From Ectopseudomonas composti (lineage in GTDB: Bacteria > Pseudomonadota > Gammaproteobacteria > Pseudomonadales > Pseudomonadaceae), in the NCBI RefSeq assembly GCF_900115475.1, contig NZ_FOWP01000003.1:372001-436000 (forward strand): a DNA stretch of 64,000 nt, given 5' to 3'. A model generated the notes under the pieces. The model made no database searches. It had not been told where the DNA came from and saw only the letters and a list, made by a program, of their open reading frames with translations. The position numbers and the translations under genes were made by a program. Of this stretch, positions 36,115-44,560 are shown one piece after another (position 1 is the first letter of the stretch; every line of letters starts with the position of its first letter).

Positions 36115-36930
36115 ATGAATGCCTATCTGCCGCCTCGCACGCTCCCTGCCACGTCCGCAGGTCTACAACTGCGCATGCTCCGTCGCCAGGCAGGCCTCAG
36201 CCAGCTCGACCTGGCCCTGATCACCGGCATGTCCCAGCGCCATATCAGTTGCATCGAAACCGGTCGCGCCAGGCCGAGCCCTGCCACCCTGCACGCCCTG
36301 CTGATGGCACTGGAAGCCCCGTTGGAACAGTGCAACAACCTGTTCCTGGCCGCCGGCTATGCGCCGCGCTACGGTTCCTTGCCGCTCACTTCGCCATCTC
36401 TGGAGGCCATCCGTGGAGCCATCGGCCATGTGCTGCAGGCCAACAACCCCGCCCCGGCGATCGTCCTCGGCAGTCAATGGCAGGTCATGGCTGCCAACGC
36501 CAGTACGGCCGCACTGTTCGCCCTGCTGGGGTTGCCAGCGAATGCCGCCGATGAACTCAACCTGCTGGTGACACTGTTGCAGCCAGGTGGCCTGGGCGAT
36601 CATCTGCTCAATGCCGACGAAATCCGCTCGGTCGCCTGGCAACGCGCCTCTCGTGAAGCCCTGGAGAATCCTGAGCTGGCCACTTTGCTGGCAGGCTTGC
36701 CGATGCCATCCGGGCCGGCGTCGCTGGCCAACGACGCTCCCCCGCTGGTGATGACCCACATCGACTCACCCGAGGGGCAACTGAGCTTTCTCTCCACCTT
36801 CACCACCTTTGGCATGCCGCTGGACATCACGGTGGCCTCGTTGCGTATCGAGCACCTGATCCCGGCAGACCCGCACACCTGGCAGGTCATGACCCAGGCC
36901 TACGAAAACAGCATCAGGCCCTCGACATGA
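36115..36930 (+). CDS. XRE-family regulator with MmyB-like ligand-binding domain
   Basis: 271 residues. N-terminal helix-turn-helix (about 18-72: LRMLRRQAGLSQLDLALITG, then RHISCIETGRARPS) and a C-terminal MmyB/PAS-like domain (about 95-265), which in the family binds fatty-acid-like ligands. It is divergent from the DUF2834-MAPEG pair over a perfect palindrome, so it probably represses that pair and itself. Confidence 0.88.
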   Translation: MNAYLPPRTLPATSAGLQLRMLRRQAGLSQLDLALITGMSQRHISCIETGRARPSPATLHALLMALEAPLEQCNNLFLAAGYAPRYGSLPLTSPSLEAIRGAIGHVLQANNPAPAIVLGSQWQVMAANASTAALFALLGLPANAADELNLLVTLLQPGGLGDHLLNADEIRSVAWQRASREALENPELATLLAGLPMPSGPASLANDAPPLVMTHIDSPEGQLSFLSTFTTFGMPLDITVASLRIEHLIPADPHTWQVMTQAYENSIRPST

Positions 36931-37059
36931 CCCAGCAAATCCAGGATGCCCTGGACCTCCTGAGTCGCCACGTTGGTAATGCCCGGAGACAGATCGAAGT
37001 ACTACGCACGGCTTCCAACGCCCGATAGACTGCCCCTTGGAACTGCCAGGGAGATGCCA

Positions 37060-37413
37060 ATGACAACCGATCAGATCGCCGCCTTCTGCCTCGCCCTGCC
37101 GGGTGCTCGCGAAGACCTCAAATGGGGCAGTAACCAGGTGTTTTCCGTGGCGGGCAACAAGATGTTCGCCATCCTCCACTTCATTGGCGAGGACCTGGCC
37201 TTCAAGGTCGATAGCGACCTGTTTCTCGGCTATGTCGATCGGCCGGGCATCCGCCCTGCGCCTTATCTGGCCCGCGCTCACTGGGTCAGCATGAGCGCCC
37301 AGCGCTTGCCATTGGGCGACGATGAACTGCGCCAGTTACTCACGCGCTCGCATCAACTGGTGGTGCGCAAGCTGCCCAAACGCCTGCAACCCGGCTTGCT
37401 ACTGGACGAATAA
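37060..37413 (+). CDS. MmcQ/YjbR family protein
   Basis: 117 residues from ATG 37060 (AGGGAG 6 nt upstream). The family pattern is clear: CLALPGAREDLKWGSNQVFS, then KMFAILHF and RAHWVSMSAQRLPLGDDELR. The fold is a double-wing (CyaY-like) domain sometimes called DNA-binding; the biological role is unclear. It is convergent with, and overlaps by 15 bp, the DUF1294 gene. Confidence 0.85.
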   Translation: MTTDQIAAFCLALPGAREDLKWGSNQVFSVAGNKMFAILHFIGEDLAFKVDSDLFLGYVDRPGIRPAPYLARAHWVSMSAQRLPLGDDELRQLLTRSHQLVVRKLPKRLQPGLLLDE

Positions 37414-38121
37414 GGGGATGTGACGGGCGATGTAGGCGCCATCGAGCAACAGCAGATCGATCCAGAGCAGTTGATGAGCGACAACGATCAGCCAGAAAAC
37501 GGCTTGATAGGACACTTTGCGCGTCTTGTGCCGGAAGGTCTGCTGCGCGATCAAAGCCCCCGGCCAACCACCGGCCAGCTCGACCAGGTGCAGGGTGTTT
37601 TCTGCCGTGCGCCGGCTACCGCTCTGAGCACTGCGTTTATCCAGCCAGTACTGCAGAAAACTCAGCACGCTGGCCAGCAGATAAAGCGGCAATACCCACC
37701 AGAGCCCCTTGCCGAACAGTTTCACGGCGCCAAGCGACGGCAGGACACAGAGCAAAGCAAGCATCAAGGCCTTGCTAGAGAAGTGCTGGATGGAGCCCTG
37801 CGTCGCTGGCCGATGCGTGAGTTTGGCGGCAGGCTTTCGCGCTACGGGTGCAGCCTTGCCAGGCGTTTTCGGTTTACGCCGGATCGCCTGACGGTCAAGG
37901 CTCAGCTCGCCAGCCAGGCGCAAATGCTCGGCACGCGGCCGACCGCGCGGGTCACGCCCCTCGATGAACAGCACCTCGTCGTCCGGCTGCGGGCGACGGT
38001 CACCTCGCATTACCGAGATATGCGCGAAGACCTCGGTACCTCCGTCCTGCGGCAGGATGAAGCCAAAGCCCTTGGCATCGTCCCAGCTTTTCAGGCGCCC
38101 CTTGCGCTCGTTGCCGATCAC
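37399..38121 (-). CDS. Cold-shock domain fused to DUF1294 membrane domain
   Basis: 240 residues from a GTG at 38121 that overlaps the uppP stop (GTGA), so translation is coupled to uppP. The N-terminal cold-shock/OB domain (about 3-70) has both RNA-binding motifs, KGFGFI and VFAHIS. A basic linker (about 75-120) leads to membrane helices and the DUF1294 pattern ([20 protein letters not shown], then KVSYQAVFW). A nucleic-acid-binding domain is thus anchored to the inner membrane. The function is unknown. Confidence 0.85.
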   Translation of the reverse strand: MIGNERKGRLKSWDDAKGFGFILPQDGGTEVFAHISVMRGDRRPQPDDEVLFIEGRDPRGRPRAEHLRLAGELSLDRQAIRRKPKTPGKAAPVARKPAAKLTHRPATQGSIQHFSSKALMLALLCVLPSLGAVKLFGKGLWWVLPLYLLASVLSFLQYWLDKRSAQSGSRRTAENTLHLVELAGGWPGALIAQQTFRHKTRKVSYQAVFWLIVVAHQLLWIDLLLLDGAYIARHIPLFVQ

Positions 38122-38948
38122 GGTTGCGCTGTGCTCCAGTCGATCAAGTGCAACTGCCAGGTGGCGAGAATCACCAGGCCGAAGGCGATGCGGTACCAGG
38201 CGAACACAGCGTAACTGTGGCTGGTGATGAACTTGAGCAAGGCACGCACGGTGATCATCGCCACGATGAAGGTGCTGACGAAGCCGATGGCGAAGATTGG
38301 CAAGTCGCTCATCTGCAGGATGTCGCGGTACTTGAACAGCGAATAGACCGTGGCCGCGACCATGGTCGGCATGGCCAGGAAGAAGGAGAACTCGGTGGCA
38401 GCCTTGCGCGACAGGCCGAATACCAGGCCGCCGATAATGGTGGCGCCTGAACGCGATGTGCCCGGAATCAGCGCCAGGCATTGAGCGAAACCGACCTTGA
38501 GCGCCAGCTTCCAGGTCATGTCGTCGACCGACTCGGCCTTGATCGCGTGTTCGCGCTTCTCCGCCCAGAGCATGATGACGCCGCCGATGATCAGCGCCAT
38601 CGCCACGGTGATCGGATTGAACAGCCAGTGCTCGATCAGGTCGGCGAAGGCCAGACCGAAAATCACTGCCGGGATGAACGCCAGCAGCAGATTGAAGGTG
38701 AAACGCTGGGCTTTCGGGTCATTGGGCAAGCCCACGACCACGCCGAGCACTTTCGCTCGGAACTCCCAAATGACCGCCAGAATGGCGCCGAGTTGGATAA
38801 TGATCTTGAACGCTGTAGCGGTTTCGCCATTGAAGCCCAGCAAGTCACCGACCACGATAAGGTGCCCGGTGCTGGAAATGGGCAGGAACTCGGTCAGGCC
38901 TTCCACTATGCCCAGAATCAGGGCCTGAAAGGCCATCCAGATATCCAT
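38118..38948 (-). CDS. uppP: Undecaprenyl-diphosphate phosphatase
   Basis: 276 residues from ATG 38948 (GGGGGA upstream). Active-site motifs [14 protein letters not shown] (16-29) and PGTSRSG (162-168) are intact, and the multi-helix membrane layout is normal. It recycles the C55-PP carrier lipid for peptidoglycan and other envelope polymers and can confer bacitracin resistance. Confidence 0.95.
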   Translation of the reverse strand: MDIWMAFQALILGIVEGLTEFLPISSTGHLIVVGDLLGFNGETATAFKIIIQLGAILAVIWEFRAKVLGVVVGLPNDPKAQRFTFNLLLAFIPAVIFGLAFADLIEHWLFNPITVAMALIIGGVIMLWAEKREHAIKAESVDDMTWKLALKVGFAQCLALIPGTSRSGATIIGGLVFGLSRKAATEFSFFLAMPTMVAATVYSLFKYRDILQMSDLPIFAIGFVSTFIVAMITVRALLKFITSHSYAVFAWYRIAFGLVILATWQLHLIDWSTAQP

Positions 38949-39197
38949 CAAATCCCCCAAAGCGCGGCAACTACCTACGCGTAAATTTAGAACGTGGAGC
39001 GTGGCCCCGGCCGTGGGACACAAGTCAGTCGCGGAGGTTCCTGGCAACGGTCTAACGCGGTGCTATTCAGGTTCTTTGCCGGGCTGCCGAAATGCTATCA
39101 GACAACTAGAGTGAATAATGCCTTGATGTGACAGTATTGCCCTGTGCCCGTCGAGGCAGACCTGAAGCCGACAATTACAACAATCAGGAATTCGTCC

Positions 39198-40832
39198 ATG
39201 AACAGCTTGCGTAGTCTTCCCATCAGCCGACGTCTTTGGCTGATTCTCGCGTTGGCCATCCTGACGCTGGTCTTGCAGGGCGCCTATATGCTGCGCCAGA
39301 TCCACACCGACCTGTACAACGGCAAATCGGAAAAGACCGAGCATGTGGTACAGAGTGCCGCCGGCATTCTCAAGCACTTCCACAGCCTGGAAAGTGCCGG
39401 CAGTCTGAGCCGCGAAGAAGCGCAAAAACAAGCCATGGAAGTGGTCCGCGGTCTGCGCTATGACGGCCAGGAGTACTTCTGGATCAACGACATGACGCCC
39501 GTCATGCTCATGCACCCGATGAATGCCAAGCTCGAGGGCCAGAACCTTTCCGGCTTCAAGGACCCGGACGGCAAGGCGCTGTTCAACGAGATGGTCGCCA
39601 TCACCCGCAGCCAGGGGGCCGGTCAGGTTGACTACCGCTGGCCGAAGCCCGGTGCCAGTGATCCGGTACCGAAAATTTCCTATGTCGAGCTGTTCCAGCC
39701 CTGGGGCTGGATCATCGGCTCTGGTGTCTATGTCGATGACGTGCAGGCGGAGTTCCGCGCCCAGGCGATGAAAGCCATGAGCATCGGCCTGCTGATCGCC
39801 GTGTTGCTGGCGGCGCTGGTGGTGCTGATTACCCGCAGCATCGTGCAACCACTGCAGGCGGCAGTGGACGCCATGGCCAACATTTCCAGCGGCGAAGGCG
39901 ACCTGACCCGCAATCTCGACACCCATGGTCGTGACGAACTCACCGCGCTGGCCACCTATTTCAATGCCTTTACCGAGAAGCTGCGCCACGTGATTCGGCA
40001 GATGCTCGACTCGGCAGGCTCGCTGGATCAGGCCGCACGTTCGCTGGGCGACATCTCCAGCGAGGCGCAGCGCCATAGTCAGCAACAGGCGCAGCAGATG
40101 GAGCTGGTGGCGACCGCCGTGAACGAAGTGACCTACGGCGTGCAGGACGTGGCGAAGAACGCCGAACACGCCTCCAGCGAGATGCACACTGCCGAGGATC
40201 AGGCCAGCCAGGGCCAGCAGAACATCGAAGCGAGCCTGCGCCAGATCGGCCAGCTTTCGGGCACCATCGACAAGGCGGTCGAAGTCATTCAGTCGCTGGC
40301 CAGCGAAAGCACGCAGATCGGCAGCGTGCTGGAGGTGATTCGCTCGATTGCCGAGCAAACCAACCTGCTCGCCCTCAACGCCGCCATCGAGGCTGCCCGC
40401 GCCGGCGAACAGGGCCGTGGCTTCGCCGTGGTCGCCGACGAAGTCCGACTGCTGGCGCAACGGACGCAAACCTCAACCGCCGAGATTCAGGGCATGATCG
40501 AGCGCCTGCAAGGCAACTCCGAGGCAGCGGTCAAGGTGATCAACGAAAGCAGTCGGGCCTCTCAACTGACCGTGGAGCAAGCCAGCCAGGCCGGCGAAAG
40601 CCTCGCCCAGATCGCCCAGTCGCTGCGCAACCTCACCGGGCTCAATGCCTCGATCGCCAGCGCCACCCTGCAACAGTCCCACGTGGTGGAAGACATCAAC
40701 CAGAACGTCACACAAACGGCCGCACTGGCCCACAACACCGCCGAGTCCGCCGAGCAGTCGAGCGCGGCCAGTCAGCACCTCAAGCAACTGGCCGACCAAC
40801 TCAATCGTCTGCTTGGGCAGTTCCGCGTATGA
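39198..40832 (+). CDS. Methyl-accepting chemotaxis protein with sCache_2 sensor
   Basis: 544 residues from ATG 39198. Helix 1 (about 12-31), a periplasmic sCache domain (about 35-185, with [20 protein letters not shown] and [20 protein letters not shown]), helix 2 (about 194-214), HAMP (about 215-270) and a signalling domain with the hairpin tip [20 protein letters not shown]. sCache_2 receptors often sense short carboxylic acids. No C-terminal CheR-binding pentapeptide is seen. Confidence 0.93.
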   Translation: MNSLRSLPISRRLWLILALAILTLVLQGAYMLRQIHTDLYNGKSEKTEHVVQSAAGILKHFHSLESAGSLSREEAQKQAMEVVRGLRYDGQEYFWINDMTPVMLMHPMNAKLEGQNLSGFKDPDGKALFNEMVAITRSQGAGQVDYRWPKPGASDPVPKISYVELFQPWGWIIGSGVYVDDVQAEFRAQAMKAMSIGLLIAVLLAALVVLITRSIVQPLQAAVDAMANISSGEGDLTRNLDTHGRDELTALATYFNAFTEKLRHVIRQMLDSAGSLDQAARSLGDISSEAQRHSQQQAQQMELVATAVNEVTYGVQDVAKNAEHASSEMHTAEDQASQGQQNIEASLRQIGQLSGTIDKAVEVIQSLASESTQIGSVLEVIRSIAEQTNLLALNAAIEAARAGEQGRGFAVVADEVRLLAQRTQTSTAEIQGMIERLQGNSEAAVKVINESSRASQLTVEQASQAGESLAQIAQSLRNLTGLNASIASATLQQSHVVEDINQNVTQTAALAHNTAESAEQSSAASQHLKQLADQLNRLLGQFRV

Positions 40833-40839
40833 GACAAGC

Positions 40840-41454
40840 ATGAGCAGCATGCAGCATCAGGAAGTCGATTTCAGTCGACCACAGAACCAGGACCTGATCT
40901 GGGACCTGGACAGCATGGCCCGTCGCGAGCTGGCCGAGCGCTTCATCAAGCTGTTCGAGAACCGCCTGTGCGTCTATTCCGAATCGGTGGGGCAGCTGTA
41001 CACCAACTACAGCCTGCATTTCCCCACCGATCTCGGTCGCAAGATGGTGGTACTGCCCAACCCCTACGCCTTTCACGACACCCTGCATGGCATCGATAGC
41101 CAGGCCATTCGCAAGACGGGCCTGTGCGTCTTGCCAGGCCGGGTTCTGGGCAAACCAGGCTTGCTACTCAGCACGCAGATCAAGGATGGTGGACCGGCGC
41201 CCAAGACCATGCCGTTCAAGCCCGCGCTGGCGCAGATCATCAGCAACCAGAAGAAGATCGGCGATCTGTTCCTGCCGGTGCTAATGAAGGGTGATCTGCG
41301 CGAGTTCGACCAGCAAATGCCCTATATCCACCTGCATCGCCTACAACTGGCGCGCCTTGAACGACTGTCGAGCTTCGAGCGCGACGACATTCAGCAGACC
41401 ATCACCCGCAAACTGCTGATGCTCTATCGACAAGCCGACAGCCTGGTGTGCTGA
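40840..41454 (+). CDS. Hypothetical protein downstream of a chemoreceptor
   Basis: 204 residues, 7 nt after the chemoreceptor stop, so probably cotranscribed. Soluble, without signal peptide or helices. It contains DLDSMARRELAERFIKLFEN and a charged C-terminus (SSFERDDIQQTITRKLLMLY). I do not recognise a family. The start (MSSMQHQEVDF) has a weak ribosome site, consistent with coupling. Confidence 0.7.
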   Translation: MSSMQHQEVDFSRPQNQDLIWDLDSMARRELAERFIKLFENRLCVYSESVGQLYTNYSLHFPTDLGRKMVVLPNPYAFHDTLHGIDSQAIRKTGLCVLPGRVLGKPGLLLSTQIKDGGPAPKTMPFKPALAQIISNQKKIGDLFLPVLMKGDLREFDQQMPYIHLHRLQLARLERLSSFERDDIQQTITRKLLMLYRQADSLVC

Positions 41455-41504
41455 GTCGGCGTCCCCAGTACAATCGCCACCCTTTCCTAGTTTGAGGACG
41501 CCGG

Positions 41505-42074
41505 ATGTCCTGGCTCGAACTCATTGCTGCCGGGCTCGGCATCGTGGCGGTCTGGCTGACCGTCAGACAGAACCCCTGGTGCTGGCCCATCGGCCTGGTA
41601 ATGGTGCTGCTGTATGCCTGGCTGTTCTATGACTGGCGCCTGTATTCCAACCTGCTTCTGCAACTGCTGTTCGCCGCGCTGCAGCTGTATGGCTGGTGGC
41701 AGTGGACCCGCGGCGGCGAACGCCACGATGGGCGCACCGTCAGCCGCCTGGGCGTGGCCGCAGTGCTGACTGGACTGCTGAGCGGCGCGCTCGGTGCCGG
41801 GCTGCTCGGCTATCTCATGGCCACCTACACTGACGCCAGCTCGCCCTGGCTGGATTCGGCGCTGACCGCCTTCAGCCTGGTCGCGCAGTGGTGGATGGCG
41901 CAGAAGCGTCTGCAATGCTGGACGCTCTGGGTGGTGGTGGACCTCTGCTATGTCGCCTTCTTTCTGTACAGCGAGCTGTTTCTCACCGCAGGCCTTTACG
42001 CCGCCTTCACGGCTCTGGCCATCAGCGGCTGGCTCAGTTGGCGACGCGACCCAGCACTGCGGAACGCGGCATGA
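41505..42074 (+). CDS. pnuC: PnuC-type nicotinamide riboside transporter
   Basis: 189 residues with about seven membrane helices and PnuC motifs (VWLTVRQNPWCWPIGLV, LLQLLFAALQLYGWWQW, WTLWVVVDLCYVAFF). It imports nicotinamide riboside by facilitated diffusion, trapped by phosphorylation. The stop overlaps the start of a NadR-like kinase gene (ATGA), giving a transport-kinase pair for NAD salvage. Confidence 0.9.
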   Translation: MSWLELIAAGLGIVAVWLTVRQNPWCWPIGLVMVLLYAWLFYDWRLYSNLLLQLLFAALQLYGWWQWTRGGERHDGRTVSRLGVAAVLTGLLSGALGAGLLGYLMATYTDASSPWLDSALTAFSLVAQWWMAQKRLQCWTLWVVVDLCYVAFFLYSELFLTAGLYAAFTALAISGWLSWRRDPALRNAA

Positions 42075-42622
42075 AAGTTCTGGTGCTGACCGGCCCGGAG
42101 TCCAGCGGCAAGAGCTGGCTGGCGGCGGAAATACAGGCGCGCTTCGGTGGCGTGGTCGTGGGCGAGTACGTACGCCACTTCATCGACGCGCAACAGCGCG
42201 ATACCTGCTACGCCGACATCGCCGAGATCGCGCGCGGCCAGTTGGCCTGGGAAGATGCGGCACGGGCAGCCACACCCGCACTGCTGATTCTCGACACGCA
42301 CCTGTTGAGCAACATGCTGTGGAGCCAATGCCTGTTCGGCGATTGCCCCTCATGGTTGGAGGGCGAGCTGTTGGCGCGGCGTTATGACCAGCACCTGTTA
42401 CTCGATCCCACCGGCGTGCCCTGGGTCGAAGACGGCCAACGCTGCCAGCCACAGTTGGTCGAGCGTCAGGCCTTTCATCAGGCCTGCAGAGACTGGCTGC
42501 TGGCTAACGGGCAGCGCTTCAGCGAACTGTCCGGCGACTGGGGCCAACGCCGCCAGGCCGCACTTGAGCATGTCGCAGCGCTACTCGGCTCAACTGATCA
42601 GCACGCTGGCCCAGGCCACTAG
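42071..42622 (+). CDS. NadR/Ttd14-like AAA kinase (probable nicotinamide riboside kinase)
   Basis: 183 residues. The P-loop GPESSGKS (8-15) and a later LLILDTHLLSN (Walker B-like) fit the ribosylnicotinamide kinase domain of NadR; the NMN adenylyltransferase and helix-turn-helix domains of full NadR are absent. Overlap with pnuC suggests it phosphorylates imported nicotinamide riboside. Its 3-prime end overlaps the convergent DUF3429 gene by 33 bp. Confidence 0.85.
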   Translation: MKVLVLTGPESSGKSWLAAEIQARFGGVVVGEYVRHFIDAQQRDTCYADIAEIARGQLAWEDAARAATPALLILDTHLLSNMLWSQCLFGDCPSWLEGELLARRYDQHLLLDPTGVPWVEDGQRCQPQLVERQAFHQACRDWLLANGQRFSELSGDWGQRRQAALEHVAALLGSTDQHAGPGH

Positions 42623-43057
42623 CAAGCTCAAGCACACCACCAGTGTCAGTGGCGTGCGCAGTGCCGGGTACCACTGTGGCGCCAGCCCCACCCGCACGGC
42701 GTGCATGTCGGCCAGGTACAGGCCGACGAAGGAGAACAGGAAGATCGGCAGCGACAAGCCCATGGGCAGCCCACCGGCCAGAGCAGCCCACCCCAGCAAA
42801 GGCGGTATCACCGAAAGCCCCAGCTGCAACTTGGCCTTCTCGTCTGCCTCCTCGCCACGCATGGCCAAGCCCCAGTGAATGGCGCCCATGAAGGCCAGAA
42901 TCACCGCGGAATAATCCAGCAATGCGTCAAGCACGAACGGACGCCAGCCCAAGGGAATCACCCAGATCCCCAGCGCGCCCCCGACGAATGGAACCAGCCC
43001 TGCATACCCCAGCAAAACAGCCAATTTTGGCGGCTTCTCGGCGTCGAACGGGTGCAT
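42590..43057 (-). CDS. DUF3429-type membrane protein
   Basis: 155 residues with about five membrane helices. The family pattern includes GYAGLVPFVGGALGIWV, ILAFMGAIHWGLAM and QLGLSVIPPLLGWAAL. The function is unknown. GGAGATTGTC precedes the ATG. Confidence 0.8.
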   Translation of the reverse strand: MHPFDAEKPPKLAVLLGYAGLVPFVGGALGIWVIPLGWRPFVLDALLDYSAVILAFMGAIHWGLAMRGEEADEKAKLQLGLSVIPPLLGWAALAGGLPMGLSLPIFLFSFVGLYLADMHAVRVGLAPQWYPALRTPLTLVVCLSLLVAWASVLIS

Positions 43058-43124
43058 GACAATCTCCTTGGCGACAGTTTGCCAAGCACCTTAGCAGCGT
43101 TTATCGAGCGTTACAGCAAGGGCC

Positions 43125-44333
43125 TCAGCGCAAGCGATGCTTGTGCAGCAGTCGATAGAAGGTCGGCCGCGATATTCCGAGCGTGCGCGCCGCCTGGCTC
43201 ATGTTGTGGGTATAGCGAGCGAGGACATCGTTCAGCGCCTGCCGCTCGGCCCGCAGGATGTAGTCCTCCAGCGTCACGGGGGCATCGATGCTGGCCTGCA
43301 TTGGCTGCAGCCCGAGGTCAGCGGCAAGAATCTGTCGGCCCTGAGCCAGCACCAGGGCGCGCACCACGCGATTGCGCAACTCACGCACATTGCCGGGCCA
43401 GGCATGGCTGATCATGGCATCTACCGCCTCGTCGCTGAAACGGCGGTGATGGCGAGCGACCGTAGCGCCAAGCTGCTTGGCGAAATGCTCGGCCAGTAGC
43501 AACAGATCGCCAGGGTGCTCTCGCAGAGTCGGCGTGTGCAGTTGCCGGGCCGCCAACAGTTGAAACAGATCCGGCCGGAAGCGCCCCTGCTGAACCGCCG
43601 GCATCAGCTCGTCTCGATCCAGGGTGAACAGCGCTGCATGCGGATGGCGCTGCAGGTGATCCAACAGCTTTTGCTGATCCGCTTCAGCCAGTTGCCCAGG
43701 GTTTTCCAGCAGTACACTGCTTACCGTTGCAGCGCTGAGCGCAGTGACATCGAGTTCTTCGGCGCAATCGATACAGCGCAGGTAATGTGAAGCACGGGGT
43801 GAACGCTGGTGCAGCAATCGCGCCAGCAGGTGCTTACCGCTGCCGGGTTCGCCACTGATGAGCAACGGACCCTCATTGCGCCCCAGAGTATCCAGCAGCT
43901 TGCGCAAGCTGCGCGCAGGGCCGCTATTACCGAGAAACTGCAGTGGCGCTCGCCCGCCTTTCAGTCTGGACAATCGAGTAGCCGCCTGAGCCTGAAGCAA
44001 GGTTTCCAGCAATCGCGGCATTTCTGGCGGAATCGGCAGCGTTGCGAAGAGCCCTTCGCCGGCCAGCTGTTCACAGGCTTGCATCAATCGTGCGTCGTCC
44101 ACCAAGGCTACGCCCCCCAGTCCAGAGCACTGCAACTGCTTGAGCAGCGCAGGACTGGGAGGCTGATCGAGATGCAGCAGGAGCGCATCAGCAACATGGC
44201 TGGCGAGCATTTCCGGGGAGCAAGGCTTCAAGGTCCAGCCGGCAGCCTGCAATGGCTGGAGCAAGGTGTCGTATGCATCGAAAGGTTCAAGCACCAATAA
44301 TTGCCGGGATGCGAAGGAAACTGCCTCGAACAT
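43125..44333 (-). CDS. Degenerate sigma-54-activator-like regulator lacking the GAFTGA loop
   Basis: 402 residues with the same layout as the fap-side activator (26973-28298): a receiver-like N-terminus, an AAA+ domain and a Fis-type helix-turn-helix. Walker A is altered but usable (GEPGSGKH, 161-168). The region that should hold GAFTGA is missing (CAEELDVTALSAATVSSVLL near 190-210), and Walker B is poor (HAALFTLDRDE). The AWPGNVRELRNRV segment is intact. Without the loop it should not remodel sigma-54 polymerase. It may act on sigma-70 promoters or compete for sites: 23 of its last 29 residues match the other activator. It is divergent from the di-heme gene. Confidence 0.85.
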   Translation of the reverse strand: MFEAVSFASRQLLVLEPFDAYDTLLQPLQAAGWTLKPCSPEMLASHVADALLLHLDQPPSPALLKQLQCSGLGGVALVDDARLMQACEQLAGEGLFATLPIPPEMPRLLETLLQAQAATRLSRLKGGRAPLQFLGNSGPARSLRKLLDTLGRNEGPLLISGEPGSGKHLLARLLHQRSPRASHYLRCIDCAEELDVTALSAATVSSVLLENPGQLAEADQQKLLDHLQRHPHAALFTLDRDELMPAVQQGRFRPDLFQLLAARQLHTPTLREHPGDLLLLAEHFAKQLGATVARHHRRFSDEAVDAMISHAWPGNVRELRNRVVRALVLAQGRQILAADLGLQPMQASIDAPVTLEDYILRAERQALNDVLARYTHNMSQAARTLGISRPTFYRLLHKHRLR

Positions 44334-44414
44334 ATTCCATCCTTGGCGCCATTATTTTGTAATCCCAATAAAAACAATACTTTGGCGCGTGCAATTGTAA
44401 CGCTAGCAAGAACT

Positions 44415-44444
44415 TTGACGCCCCATGGATCATTTCTCTATATC
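44415..44444 (+). promoter_or_regulatory. Candidate sigma-70 promoter for the di-heme/catalase-like operon
   Basis: TTGACG at 44415-44420 and TATATC at 44439-44444 with an 18-bp spacer, about 110 bp before the di-heme gene. Its presence fits a regulator that does not need sigma-54. Confidence 0.4.
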
Positions 44445-44560
44445 CATTGTTCCTGCTGGTTATTGCGCGCCGCTTCAGATCACAGCGATGGCATCTTGCC
44501 AACGCTGTGCAGTATTGGCATAACAAGCAACTTAATAAGAACGCCACAAGGATGTCTCTG

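Noticed and set aside
44342-44406. Possible sigma-54 promoter before the di-heme gene (TGGCGCG near 44384)
   Set aside because: The -12 GC is off by one base, and sigma-54 needs exact GG-N10-GC spacing; a sigma-70 pair at 44415-44444 fits better.
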